Below, one piece after another: positions 8,411 through 17,227 of a stretch of 64,000 nt of DNA. The stretch is from Ligilactobacillus pobuzihii E100301 = KCTC 13174. Its GTDB lineage: Bacteria > Bacillota > Bacilli > Lactobacillales > Lactobacillaceae. Position 1 is the first letter of the stretch; each line of letters opens with the position of its first letter. The position numbers and the translations under genes are program-made. The notes below the pieces were generated by a model that was given only the letters and a program-made list of their open reading frames with translations, ran no database searches and was not told where the DNA came from. The DNA is taken from assembly GCF_000349725.1 (NCBI RefSeq), contig NZ_KB714693.1:76433-140432 (forward strand), written 5' to 3'.

Positions 8411-8867
8411 ACATATATAGTGTACCACCTATTTTTAAGATTAACAGAATTTTCGTATATTGTTTTTTTAGATAAATTATTTTTAAAGTTTTAGTTAGGC
8501 TTACTTGAACTTAAGCATCTGAGATTTAAAAAATCTTCTCCCAAAAATTTTAAATATGTTACTGCATTTAATTTCTTGATTGGACTACAAACTTCTCGAT
8601 ACAATATACTTACCTGCTTATTGCCATTAATTTACTTTACTTCTTATCTTTTTCAATTCTTTTATCCTTATTTTTATGTCGTCACTATATTTTAATTTCT
8701 TAACTAAAACAATTTATTAGATTTTCGGGCTATAATAAATAATATACAGTATATAGCTAGATTACCCTGCTTAAACTTTTTTTGCGAACATGGTACTTAA
8801 ACATACATCGAAACCAAAAATACTCAGTGTAATGCACCTTATCTTCAGAATGGAGGAACAATTAGCT
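8411..8867. other. AT-rich intergenic region between divergent genes
   Basis: No convincing gene is seen here. A possible plus-strand promoter is TTGATT (8576-8581), an 18-base spacer and TACAAT (8600-8605), pointing to the LysR gene at 8868. No strong hairpin or repeat was found. Confidence 0.35.
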
Positions 8868-9734
8868 ATGAAATACAATTTAATGCCTCTCAAGTACTTC
8901 ATTGACGTTGTACAGACCAGGGGATTTATTTCGGCTGCTAAAAGGAACTATGTCTCTGAAACAGCAGTTAGTTCAGCAATCAAAAAACTAGAAATAGATT
9001 TAGGTCAACAATTATTAAATCGTTCTGCTGGAAATCTCTCTTTAACGCCCGTTGGTAAAGTTTTTTATAAACGCTCAGTTAATATCCTGACCTCTTACAA
9101 TGAGATCTGGCATCACCCAGACTTTCATCCTAATCAACTACTAAAGATCCACTTTTTACAAGGGTTGGAAAATGAAGCTGCATTATTAACCCAAAAATTA
9201 CCCAACAACTATCAAGTCAGCTTTGATGAAGAACTATTTGATAACAGTATAAATCGCCTATTAAATGGAGACTATGACCTTTTAATTGGTTTTCAATTAG
9301 CCTTTATCAATAATACCAAAATCAAACTCTTTCCCATTAAAACTGTTAGTTTTGATTTAATCTTTAATTCCCTCGAAGTAAAAAAATATCACGAAAATCT
9401 CCAAGAACTAGCTAAAAATTCCATGCTTTACATGCAAGAGTGGAAATCAACTGGTATTTTAGATATTCAAACATCCATGCTTGAAATTTATCAACAAGAC
9501 AATTGGACTTATAAGCAAATTTCTGGTATCAATAGTTTCGCGTCGGCTTGTCTAAATGTAAATTTTGCTGGTGGTTTTTCACTAATCCCCCATAACTTTT
9601 CCCTTCCAAAAAAATGTGATAATATACACAAATTCAGCCCACAACATCTTTTAAATAAATTTGAAGTAGTTGCGGCCCTTAATAGTGGTGGTTCAGACGA
9701 TTTAATATCGCTAATTTCTAAGGTAACAACTTAA
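8868..9734 (+). CDS. LysR-family transcriptional regulator
   Basis: The 288-residue protein has a LysR HTH near the N-terminus (MPLKYFIDVVQTRGFISAAK; SSAIKKLEIDLGQQL), but its effector domain is divergent and lacks the motifs shared by the two MleR-like regulators in this window. The ATG at 8868 is chosen because GGAGG lies 11 bases upstream and because the family normally begins only a few residues before the helix; longer in-frame starts at 8790 and 8850 are possible. It lies directly upstream of, and in the same direction as, the flavoprotein-SDR-MFS operon, so it probably regulates it. Effector and DNA site are unknown. Confidence 0.82.
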   Translation: MKYNLMPLKYFIDVVQTRGFISAAKRNYVSETAVSSAIKKLEIDLGQQLLNRSAGNLSLTPVGKVFYKRSVNILTSYNEIWHHPDFHPNQLLKIHFLQGLENEAALLTQKLPNNYQVSFDEELFDNSINRLLNGDYDLLIGFQLAFINNTKIKLFPIKTVSFDLIFNSLEVKKYHENLQELAKNSMLYMQEWKSTGILDIQTSMLEIYQQDNWTYKQISGINSFASACLNVNFAGGFSLIPHNFSLPKKCDNIHKFSPQHLLNKFEVVAALNSGGSDDLISLISKVTT

Positions 9735-9782
9735 AGTTATCAATAGAAACTAAACTATGTTAGCTTTTGTTTGTGAAAATAT

Positions 9783-9800
9783 ATACAATTATAATTGTAT
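9783..9800. promoter_or_regulatory. Perfect 18-bp palindrome before the flavoprotein operon
   Basis: ATACAATTATAATTGTAT is fully self-complementary and lies 29 bases before the first start codon of the operon. It can be an operator for the adjacent LysR protein or for the GntR-type regulator at 15022. The TACAAT/ATTGTA half-sites recall those in the promoter of the tetronate cluster. Confidence 0.5.
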
Positions 9801-9828
9801 AGAAAATATTTAAGGATAGGTGAAGAAA

Positions 9829-11307
9829 ATGGAAACATATTCAACCACTGTAGTTATTGTCGGTTCAGGCTCATCTGGTATTTCGGCTGCCTTTGAACTA
9901 TATCAAAAAAAGATTCCTTTTATTTTATTAGAACGGGGAGATAAAGTAGGCGGCGCCGGTAAATTCGGTGCTCACGGAATGTTTGCTATTCACTCCAAAC
10001 AACAAGATGAAAAAGGAGTGGACTACGGTTATGAACAAGCATTTACTGAATTAACCACAGATAATCATTATTTTGTTAATGGTGAACTTTTAAGCCGTTT
10101 CCTTAAAGAATCAGGTGCAAATATTGCTCGGCTTGACGAAATGGGACTACCAGTTACTGTTGAACAAAGTGAGCAAAAGCCGCATTTAAATGATCCACTA
10201 GTCTATCATAAATTCAATAATTTTAAAGATAAGATGGCAAGCTGGGACAAACTGCCAGAAAAGTTTACTGCAGACGGTATTAACCAAGTTCTCACCAATA
10301 CTTCAGCTATTGATTTAGATTATGACAACGGATTAAAGGCTGTGATTGCAGCAGATAACCAAGGTGAAAAACTCCGTATTGAAACTAAAAAAGTGATCTT
10401 TGCTGATGGTGGGTATTGTGGTAACGCAAAAATGATGACCACTAAGTATGACGATGCAGATGAACTATTAAACTTAGGTGAACATAAATCTGATGGCACT
10501 GGAATAAGATTATCCCAGAAATTAGGGGCAAACACTTACCATAACCCCGTTTTATTTGCTCATGCCTGTGCACCTAGTTCAACTATCAACCCGATGGCAC
10601 GAGATAGTAGTGTCGAAACATTAACCAATTTGCCTTTGCTATGGGTCGACCAAACGGCTAATCGTTTCGTAAATGAAGACATCGTGTACGATTTTGCTTT
10701 ATGGGGCAATGCTGCTCACAACGTAGGGGGCAAATATTACGTAATTCTTGACCAAAATACACTTGATTATTTCAAAAATAATGAAGTTAATTTAGAAGAC
10801 TCGTTCGAAAGACAATTCTGTGATGTCGGAGAAATACCACGTACTTCAGTCGGACCACTGCCAAATATTCAAAACGATTTTGATCAAGCAATTAAAAGTG
10901 GGGAAGTAGTTGTTGGCAAAAATGTTGAAGATTTGGCTCATAAATTAGGGCTGCCTATAGACGCTCTAAAAAGAAGTTTAAAAAACTACAATCAAGCAAT
11001 TAAAAATAAAAATGATGAAGTCTTCTTAAAACCAGCTAATGAATTACTGTTTAACGTTGCCGATGGTCCTTTTTATGCAATTGTTGAACATTGTGCCATT
11101 TTAGGGACACTAGATGGCGTTAATGTTGATCGTAATTGTGAACCTGTTAGAAAAGATGGCAGTCCAATCAAAGATTTATATATCGTGGGTAATAATGTTA
11201 ATGGACTTTATTCAGATGGATACCCAAGCTTTGAAGGAATCGCAAATGGTTTCGCCTTTGTTTCCGGATGGATCGCAGCTAAGGAAATTCAAAAAAATTT
11301 AGCTTAA
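9829..11307 (+). CDS. FAD-dependent oxidoreductase of the FAD_binding_2 (fumarate reductase/KstD) superfamily, substrate unknown
   Basis: The 492-residue protein has an N-terminal FAD motif (VVIVGSGSSGISAAF) and the FAD_binding_2 core (FADGGYCGNAK; ANRFVNED; the C-terminal block GNNVNGLYSDGYPSFEGIAN). It is not a fumarate reductase: the segment that carries the essential arginine in FrdA (NELDTRKN) reads NEDIVYDF here, and the HGNNRIGGN block is replaced by SDGYPSFEG. Related enzymes reduce or desaturate enoates, ketosteroids or alicyclic acids, so a C=C redox step is the family-level expectation. AGGTG six bases upstream selects the ATG; a GTG three codons earlier is badly spaced. First gene of a four-gene operon. 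Confidence 0.8.
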   Translation: METYSTTVVIVGSGSSGISAAFELYQKKIPFILLERGDKVGGAGKFGAHGMFAIHSKQQDEKGVDYGYEQAFTELTTDNHYFVNGELLSRFLKESGANIARLDEMGLPVTVEQSEQKPHLNDPLVYHKFNNFKDKMASWDKLPEKFTADGINQVLTNTSAIDLDYDNGLKAVIAADNQGEKLRIETKKVIFADGGYCGNAKMMTTKYDDADELLNLGEHKSDGTGIRLSQKLGANTYHNPVLFAHACAPSSTINPMARDSSVETLTNLPLLWVDQTANRFVNEDIVYDFALWGNAAHNVGGKYYVILDQNTLDYFKNNEVNLEDSFERQFCDVGEIPRTSVGPLPNIQNDFDQAIKSGEVVVGKNVEDLAHKLGLPIDALKRSLKNYNQAIKNKNDEVFLKPANELLFNVADGPFYAIVEHCAILGTLDGVNVDRNCEPVRKDGSPIKDLYIVGNNVNGLYSDGYPSFEGIANGFAFVSGWIAAKEIQKNLA

Positions 11308-11341
11308 CTCAATTTCAAAAATAAATCAGGAGGTTTTTATA

Positions 11342-12076
11342 ATGCTTAAAAACAAAGTTGCTTTAGTAACTGGTGCGGCACAAGGAATAGGACTAGCTAT
11401 CAGTGAAGAGTTTGCCGTACAAGGCGCAGATGTTATTTTATCAGATAACAACCCTCAGGTTTTGGACACTGCCAAAAATCTAAATCAAAAATACCCTGGC
11501 AAAATAACAGGAAAAATCTTAGATATCATGGACGTGAATAGTATTCGCGTCGGCCTTGAACAAGCAGTTTCTGAGTTTGGCAAATTAAATTACGCAATCA
11601 ACAACGCTGGTGGTGGAGTTTTAAAGCCATTTGCCCAATTAACCGATAGCGATTTTGACACAACGATCAATTTAGACTTACGTGGAACTTTCTTATGTAT
11701 GCGTGAAGAAATTAAACTTTTCTTAAAACAAGGTTTTGGCTCAATTGTAAATACCGGCGCACTTGGAAGTATCTATAATCCTGGTGGGATGGGTGCTTAT
11801 AATGCCGCTAAGAACGGGATCATGGGTATGACCCAGGCAGCCGCAGTTGATTATGCTGATAAAAATATTCGTATTAATTGTGTAGCCCCGGGCTTAACCA
11901 AAACAGCACTCAATGAAGGTGAATTTTTAGAGAAAGTATTACCCACAGTTCCAATGAAACGCGCAGCAACTCCAGCAGAAATAGCCAAAGTTTTCGTTTT
12001 TATTGCTAGTCAAGCAAGCTTCATGACCGGTCAAACAATTTTAAGTGACGGCGGTGTTTCAGTAGGCTTGAAATAA
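11342..12076 (+). CDS. Short-chain dehydrogenase/reductase with atypical active site
   Basis: The 244-residue classical-type SDR has the cofactor motif TGAAQGIG (10-17), NNAGG (87-91), the tetrad asparagine N110 and YNAAK (Y153, K157). The catalytic serine normally found 13 residues before the tyrosine is alanine here (A140); the only nearby serine is S143. Either S143 or the substrate substitutes for it, or the reaction is not an ordinary carbonyl reduction. The gene has AGGAGG before its ATG, follows the first flavoprotein by 34 bases and precedes the second by 18, so a shared pathway acting on a cyclic or hydroxylated acid is plausible. Substrate unknown. Confidence 0.85.
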   Translation: MLKNKVALVTGAAQGIGLAISEEFAVQGADVILSDNNPQVLDTAKNLNQKYPGKITGKILDIMDVNSIRVGLEQAVSEFGKLNYAINNAGGGVLKPFAQLTDSDFDTTINLDLRGTFLCMREEIKLFLKQGFGSIVNTGALGSIYNPGGMGAYNAAKNGIMGMTQAAAVDYADKNIRINCVAPGLTKTALNEGEFLEKVLPTVPMKRAATPAEIAKVFVFIASQASFMTGQTILSDGGVSVGLK

Positions 12077-12094
12077 TCAGGGGGGAGGTAAAAC

Positions 12095-13537
12095 ATGTTT
12101 CCCAAAGAAAAAAATTATGATGTCGTGATCGTGGGTGGCGGACTGTCTGGTTTAGCGGCGGCCATCAGTGCTAGAGAAAAAAATCTAACCACCTTAGTCT
12201 TAGAAAAAGGTCGCACAATTGGTGGCAACGGTAATTATGTCGAGGGTGCAATGGGTGTTGATAGTTATTTACAAAAAAAACAAAACATTAAGGTCAATAA
12301 GCTAGCCCTTTTGCATGAAGAACTAAACTACTCGCATTATGAAGCAAGTGCCCGACACCTTAAAAAGTTTATTGACCATAGCGGTCAAACTATCGATTGG
12401 CTCCATTCACTCGGTGTTAAATTTAATGCAGTCAGCAAACAAGGTGATAGTTGGCCTACGATACATCCCTTTACTGGTGGAGGCCATGCTGCGGTTCAAA
12501 CAATGTATAATACAGCTGTTAAAGCAGATGCTGAATTTATCAACAGTACCAGTGCCCAAAAGGTCCTTGTCCAAAATGGACAAATCTGTGGCTTGATCAT
12601 TAGAAATGAAGCCACAGGCCAAGAACGTCACCTCACTACTAACAATATTATTTTAGCTACTGGCGGTTATGTTGATAACCCTGAATTGGTTCGGAAAAAA
12701 TCTCCTTTTTCTGACCGTTTATTAACTGTTAGTAACGGTAAAGCCACTGGTGATGGAATACAATTAGCTTGGGCTGTTGGTGCTAAACATTATCAGATGG
12801 GTGCAATTCAATATGGTGGTGGCGCAATCTACGATACTGTTAAACCACCATTTATTCATATGTCTTCACAACTTGCTACTGCGGCTACACAAGAAGCCAT
12901 TTTATGGGTCAATGAGCGTGGCGAACGTTTCGTCAATGAAGATGTCAACGATAATATGTGCCATGCTGGAGCTTCGATTCTAACACAATCTCGTGTCTTT
13001 TCAATTTTTGATCAAGAAGCTATCGAACATTTGTCAAAAATTGGCTTGTATAAAGAAGTCGGTAATTCACCAGTATCTCCAGAGACACTAGATAGACTAC
13101 CTTCCGAAATAAAAACTAGTTTAGAAAATCATGAAAAATATTTAACAACAGCTGCTTCGCTGACAGAATTAGCCGAAAAACTACAATTACCTAAACTTTC
13201 AGAAACGATTTCTCACTATAATCGACTTGTTCAAGCAAAATATGATAGCGATTTTGGTAAAAATAAATCTTATCTAACGCCTGTGAAAGTTGGACCTTTT
13301 TATGCAGTCGAACTAGGTGTTGGTATGGCTTGTGCACTAGGTGGCTTGCGTGTTGATAATAATAACAATATTTTAAATAGCTATGGTTATCCTATTCCTG
13401 GATTATACGCAGTAGGAAACGATGCTGCCGGGATGTTAGTTGGTGACACTTATGCAGTCACACTGCCCGGTAGTACAGCAGGGTATGCAGCCTATTCTGG
13501 AAGAAACGCAGTTTTAAATATTGTCATTAATAATTAA
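12095..13537 (+). CDS. Second FAD-dependent oxidoreductase of the FAD_binding_2 superfamily, substrate unknown
   Basis: The 480-residue protein has the FAD motif VVIVGGGLSGLAAA, the ATGGY motif and the C-terminal FAD block GLYAVGNDAAGMLVGDTY. The last segment (TYAVTLPGSTAGYAAYSG) looks more like the PG(x)G loop of ketosteroid-dehydrogenase-like enzymes than like fumarate reductase. The FrdA catalytic arginine is not conserved (NEDVNDNM at that place), and the MGG-preceding histidine is missing (MACALGG). The protein is divergent from the flavoprotein at 9829, so the two probably catalyse different steps or act on different stereoisomers. GGGGGAGG precedes the ATG. Confidence 0.8.
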   Translation: MFPKEKNYDVVIVGGGLSGLAAAISAREKNLTTLVLEKGRTIGGNGNYVEGAMGVDSYLQKKQNIKVNKLALLHEELNYSHYEASARHLKKFIDHSGQTIDWLHSLGVKFNAVSKQGDSWPTIHPFTGGGHAAVQTMYNTAVKADAEFINSTSAQKVLVQNGQICGLIIRNEATGQERHLTTNNIILATGGYVDNPELVRKKSPFSDRLLTVSNGKATGDGIQLAWAVGAKHYQMGAIQYGGGAIYDTVKPPFIHMSSQLATAATQEAILWVNERGERFVNEDVNDNMCHAGASILTQSRVFSIFDQEAIEHLSKIGLYKEVGNSPVSPETLDRLPSEIKTSLENHEKYLTTAASLTELAEKLQLPKLSETISHYNRLVQAKYDSDFGKNKSYLTPVKVGPFYAVELGVGMACALGGLRVDNNNNILNSYGYPIPGLYAVGNDAAGMLVGDTYAVTLPGSTAGYAAYSGRNAVLNIVINN

Positions 13538-13551
13538 AGAGGTCTATTATA

Positions 13552-14751
13552 ATGAAAATTGATTCTGCAACTAAATCATATATTTCTAAAACACGTTTAG
13601 GTGTTTTAGCAGTCAGTACAATGGGCATGGCAGCTTTAGCCATCACACCCTCATACGCTGCCATCGCTCAACACTTTAACTTAAGTAATACAGGAGTTCA
13701 AATGCTAACATCATTTCCTAACTTATTTATGATGTTAGCCGGACTAATTATTGGAAAGTTATCCACTAGTAAAATCAATTTAAAAACACTAACTATTAAT
13801 TCGATCACTTTAGTTATGATTGGCGGTCTTTTGCCACTTGCCTTTCATAATAACTTTTTGTTCCTCCTATTTTGTTCTTGTTTAGTTGGATTAGGACAAG
13901 GGGCTTGTACTAATTTGTCACAGGTTTTAATTTCAACTATGTTACCTAAAACAGAACGTGCAACAACAATGGGATTATTCACTAGCTTTACCAATATTGG
14001 GGGTATTATCTTTATCATGGGTGGTGGTCAGTTAGCAGCTACAAATAATTGGATCAACAATTACTGGATCTATCTTTTTTCGTTACTAATTTTGATCACT
14101 GTAATTTTTTTAGTTCCTTTCCACCCATTAAATTTAAATACTGGTGAAGAAGTTAAAGTTAACGGCAAAATAAAACTTAATAAATACGTTTTCTACTGCT
14201 CATTTTGGGCGTTTTTCACGATGCTTTTAAATAACGTCTTAAACAATAATATTTCACTATTTGTGGTTAAAAATGGCTTGGGAGCCACATCACAGGCTGC
14301 CTTAACTTCCACGATCTCACTAGTTGGTGGCTTATTATGTGGCTTTATCGTGGGAATAATCGGGAAGAAATTTAAACATTCATCCATTGCCTTGTCATTT
14401 ATTTTATATGGGTGTGCATTTTTGATAATCGGATTTTGCCACTCATTGACATTAATTTTTATTGGCAGCTTTATTGTTGGGGCAGCCATGAGCATTGCGA
14501 TGGGGCAATACTCATACCTACTGTCACTTGCAGTTGATAGTAATAGTCTTTCCATGGCTTTAGGTATTTATGTTGCAATCAACTCACTCGGTGGTGTCAT
14601 GAGTCCCTTTATCGTTAATCCCTTAACGTCAATAACAAGTAATCTCGGTTTAAACGTATTTTCTGTTAGTGGTATTCTCGCCTTGCTTTTGGGTGCAATT
14701 TGTCTAGGAGTAAAATTTCAGACAAATCTACTAAATAATTCAGTTGATTAA
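13552..14751 (+). CDS. MFS transporter
   Basis: The 399-residue protein has about twelve hydrophobic segments and a cytoplasmic central loop rich in lysine (about 200-215). The first half contains MLAGLIIGKLS and GLGQGACTNLSQV, the second GGLLCGFIVGIIGKK, in keeping with the duplicated six-helix MFS fold. It is the last gene of the flavoprotein-SDR operon, 14 bases after the second flavoprotein, so it is probably the importer of the operon's unknown substrate or the exporter of its reduced product. No clear terminator follows; the 270 bases after it show no gene. Confidence 0.85.
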   Translation: MKIDSATKSYISKTRLGVLAVSTMGMAALAITPSYAAIAQHFNLSNTGVQMLTSFPNLFMMLAGLIIGKLSTSKINLKTLTINSITLVMIGGLLPLAFHNNFLFLLFCSCLVGLGQGACTNLSQVLISTMLPKTERATTMGLFTSFTNIGGIIFIMGGGQLAATNNWINNYWIYLFSLLILITVIFLVPFHPLNLNTGEEVKVNGKIKLNKYVFYCSFWAFFTMLLNNVLNNNISLFVVKNGLGATSQAALTSTISLVGGLLCGFIVGIIGKKFKHSSIALSFILYGCAFLIIGFCHSLTLIFIGSFIVGAAMSIAMGQYSYLLSLAVDSNSLSMALGIYVAINSLGGVMSPFIVNPLTSITSNLGLNVFSVSGILALLLGAICLGVKFQTNLLNNSVD

Positions 14752-14968
14752 CCTTAACCTTTTTTGATAAGTTCATTGATATTGATGTTAATCCGAGTTT
14801 ATTTAAACCTACTCTTGGCAACGAATGTGGATCCATTAAGACGTAAAATTACCTTTTGAATTTCCAAAAATGAAAAACCATTCGCTCCATTTAGAAACAA
14901 GCAACTTAAACTAGCTAGACCAATTACTTTTTGCTTTTGAACTGTTCAGAATAATATAGTAAAGTTCG

Positions 14969-15020
14969 ACACTATCAAATTTTTCCGTTAAAATAGTATT
15001 AAAAACTCATAGGATAGTGT
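14969..15020 (+). promoter_or_regulatory. Widely spaced inverted repeat before the GntR gene
   Basis: ACACTATC (14969-14976) and GATAGTGT (15013-15020) are exact inverted copies separated by 36 bases, and the second ends one base before the ATG. The arrangement suggests autoregulation, or a hairpin hiding the ribosome binding site. Confidence 0.45.
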
Positions 15021-15021
15021 A

Positions 15022-15636
15022 ATGAATAAAAAAGAAGAGCCAAGCTATGTTTCTGCATATGAACTTTTAAGAAATCAAATATTAAACGGGGAAATTAAAC
15101 CCGAAACTAAGCTAACAGAAACAATGTTAGCCAAAAAACTAAACTTAAGTCGGACACCAATCAGATCTGCCATGACTCAATTAAAAAACGAAGGTTTCAT
15201 TAAAAACAAACATGTTCATGTACCTAGTGAAAAAGAAATTCGCGATGTTTTTCAAGTACGTGTTATTCTTGAAGGATATGCCGCTAAATACTGTGCTAAT
15301 GTCATTTCAGAAGAAGCTTTACAGCATCTGGAACAATGTGTAGCAACAGCCCAAAAGGGTTCCAAAGATGAAATATTACAAGCAAATTATGAATTTCATC
15401 AAGTCTTAGTTGAAGAAACTCATAATCAAGAGGTTATTAAGATTATTGACCAAATGCAAACAATGATTTTTTTAATGCGACAAACAGTAACATTACATCG
15501 GCGCGTCCACTTAATCGATGAACATGAAAACATTTTAAATGCAATCAAAGATAATAACGGTCCGCTAGCCGAAAGACTGCTACAGGAACATTTAAATAAA
15601 GATCTTGAGTTCACAATGAATCGCTTAAAAAAATAA
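15022..15636 (+). CDS. GntR-family regulator, FadR/FCD subfamily
   Basis: The 204-residue protein has a GntR winged HTH (YELLRNQILNGEIKP; LSRTPIRSAMTQLKNEGFI) followed by an all-helical FCD effector domain. The expected metal-binding histidines are visible in EFHQVLVEETHN, DEHENIL and QEHLN. Regulators of this type usually respond to organic or sugar acids. It converges on the GntP-kinase-dehydrogenase cluster at 15904-19551, which is the most likely target; the flavoprotein operon upstream is an alternative. AGGAT lies six bases before the start. Confidence 0.88.
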   Translation: MNKKEEPSYVSAYELLRNQILNGEIKPETKLTETMLAKKLNLSRTPIRSAMTQLKNEGFIKNKHVHVPSEKEIRDVFQVRVILEGYAAKYCANVISEEALQHLEQCVATAQKGSKDEILQANYEFHQVLVEETHNQEVIKIIDQMQTMIFLMRQTVTLHRRVHLIDEHENILNAIKDNNGPLAERLLQEHLNKDLEFTMNRLKK

Positions 15637-15749
15637 ATGAAAAAACGCTAAATAAGTTGAAGTTTAGCAAAAAGTTAGACATTTAAATAACTTCCAACTA
15701 GTAAAAGTAACTGAGACAAAATTATTATTTCTGCCAATAAATACAAAAA

Positions 15750-15803
15750 ACTGCATCATAATGAGATAGAAGAATCTCAATATGATGTAGTTCTTATTTT
15801 TAC
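15750..15803. terminator. Bidirectional terminator between the GntR gene and the tetronate cluster
   Basis: CTGCATCATA, TGAGAT, ATCTCA and TATGATGTAG form a long stem (15751-15790), flanked by A residues on the left and T-rich sequence on the right, so it can stop transcription from both convergent sides. Confidence 0.7.
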
Positions 15804-15903
15804 TCTAAACTTGTTTTGTTACAACTTCTTGTTTTCAAGGACATTCGTCCATTGTTAACTACATAATCTTCTGCGATTATAGCCAGTTTTCTTCCTTCTT
15901 TAG

Positions 15904-17223
15904 TTACATAAACATTCCTAAAATTAAAATGCAAACCAAACCAATTACGCCGATTATTGTAGTCAAAACCGTCCATGTCTTAAGTGTTTTTACAATTGAC
16001 ATATTAAAATACTCTTTTACAATCCAAAATCCAGCATCACTAACTTGAGAAAAACCAACGCTACCTGCACCAGCTGCTAAAGCTAATAACTCAGGGCTGA
16101 TCCCAGATTTTGCAGCAATTGGGGCAAGTATTCCTGCAGCCGTCATACTTGCAACTGTAGCAGATCCTAATGAAAAACGTAAAACTGCCGCAATTAGCCA
16201 AGTTAAAAATAAAGGTGATAACGATGAATTCATCATTACAGAAGCAATCATCTTATCAACATGACTATCAACTAAAACCTGCTTAAAAGCACCACCACCA
16301 GCAATAATTAAAAGTATCATAGCGATACCTGAAACTGCATTGGCAAAAGTATTCATGACATCTTTAATTGATTTTCCTTTTCTAATTCCAAGAGTATAAA
16401 CTGATACTACAAATGTAATCATCAATGCAGCACCAGGCTCTCCAATGAAATCAGTAAACGTTAATAAAGATGATTTGGGTAATGAAAAATCAGCAATAGT
16501 TTTTATAAAAATAAAAATTATCGGTAAAACTGCTGTTAATATACTAATACCGAATCCTGGCATTTCCTGTTCAGTAAATTCCCTATCAGAATATACCGCC
16601 TTTGGTGCCTGGACCTCAAGATCTTCTTTTTTAAAGAATTTTGTAAATAGAGGACCTGCAATGATAATAGCCGGGATTGCAATTAAAATCCCAATAATCA
16701 TCGTTTTACCGATATTTGCACCAAAGATGCCTGCAATAGCTGTTGGAGCCGGATGTGGTGGAACAAAACCATGCATAGTAATCAACGCTGCTAATACTGG
16801 TAAACCAATATATAAAGCAGGTATTTCTGCTACCGCTGCTATTGAAAAAACTAGCGGTATCAAAACTACAACACCTGTTTCAAAAAACATAGCAATTCCT
16901 ACTACCATCGCAGTAACTACTGAAGCTGCTTGAACGTGTTTTCTTCCAAAAGTATCCACCATTGTTGTAGCTATTCTTTGAGCAGCTCCAGTGTCAGTTA
17001 GCATTTTACCAATAGCTGCTCCAAAGATAATTACCAACATTAGACTGCCAGCAGAAGAACCCAAGCCATTCTGTATAGATTCCATGGCCTGAACTGGTGT
17101 CATACCTTCCATTAATCCAACTGCTAAAGATGTCAAAATTAAAGATACAAATGCATTTACATGCAATCCAATCATTAATATTAGTAATAGAATAATTCCG
17201 ATTATTATCGCTAGAAATGCCAT
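15904..17223 (-). CDS. GntP-family sugar-acid:H+ symporter
   Basis: The 439-residue membrane protein is typical of the gluconate permease family, with about 12-14 hydrophobic segments and conserved motifs such as GAAIGKMLTDTGAAQRIA, HGFVPPHPAPTAIAG and the C-terminal EYFNMS. Being third in an operon with an OtnK-like kinase and an LtnD-like dehydrogenase, it probably imports a four-carbon sugar acid (threonate or erythronate) rather than gluconate. Four bases separate it from the kinase. Substrate is inferred from context. Confidence 0.88.
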   Translation of the reverse strand: MAFLAIIIGIILLLILMIGLHVNAFVSLILTSLAVGLMEGMTPVQAMESIQNGLGSSAGSLMLVIIFGAAIGKMLTDTGAAQRIATTMVDTFGRKHVQAASVVTAMVVGIAMFFETGVVVLIPLVFSIAAVAEIPALYIGLPVLAALITMHGFVPPHPAPTAIAGIFGANIGKTMIIGILIAIPAIIIAGPLFTKFFKKEDLEVQAPKAVYSDREFTEQEMPGFGISILTAVLPIIFIFIKTIADFSLPKSSLLTFTDFIGEPGAALMITFVVSVYTLGIRKGKSIKDVMNTFANAVSGIAMILLIIAGGGAFKQVLVDSHVDKMIASVMMNSSLSPLFLTWLIAAVLRFSLGSATVASMTAAGILAPIAAKSGISPELLALAAGAGSVGFSQVSDAGFWIVKEYFNMSIVKTLKTWTVLTTIIGVIGLVCILILGMFM

Positions 17224-17227
17224 ATAT

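Noticed and set aside
15711-15815. Possible further copy of the dispersed element between the GntR gene and the GntP gene
   Set aside because: Only TGAGACAAAA and a distant TTGTTTTGTTAC resemble its ends; the internal blocks are absent, so it was kept as a plain terminator region.
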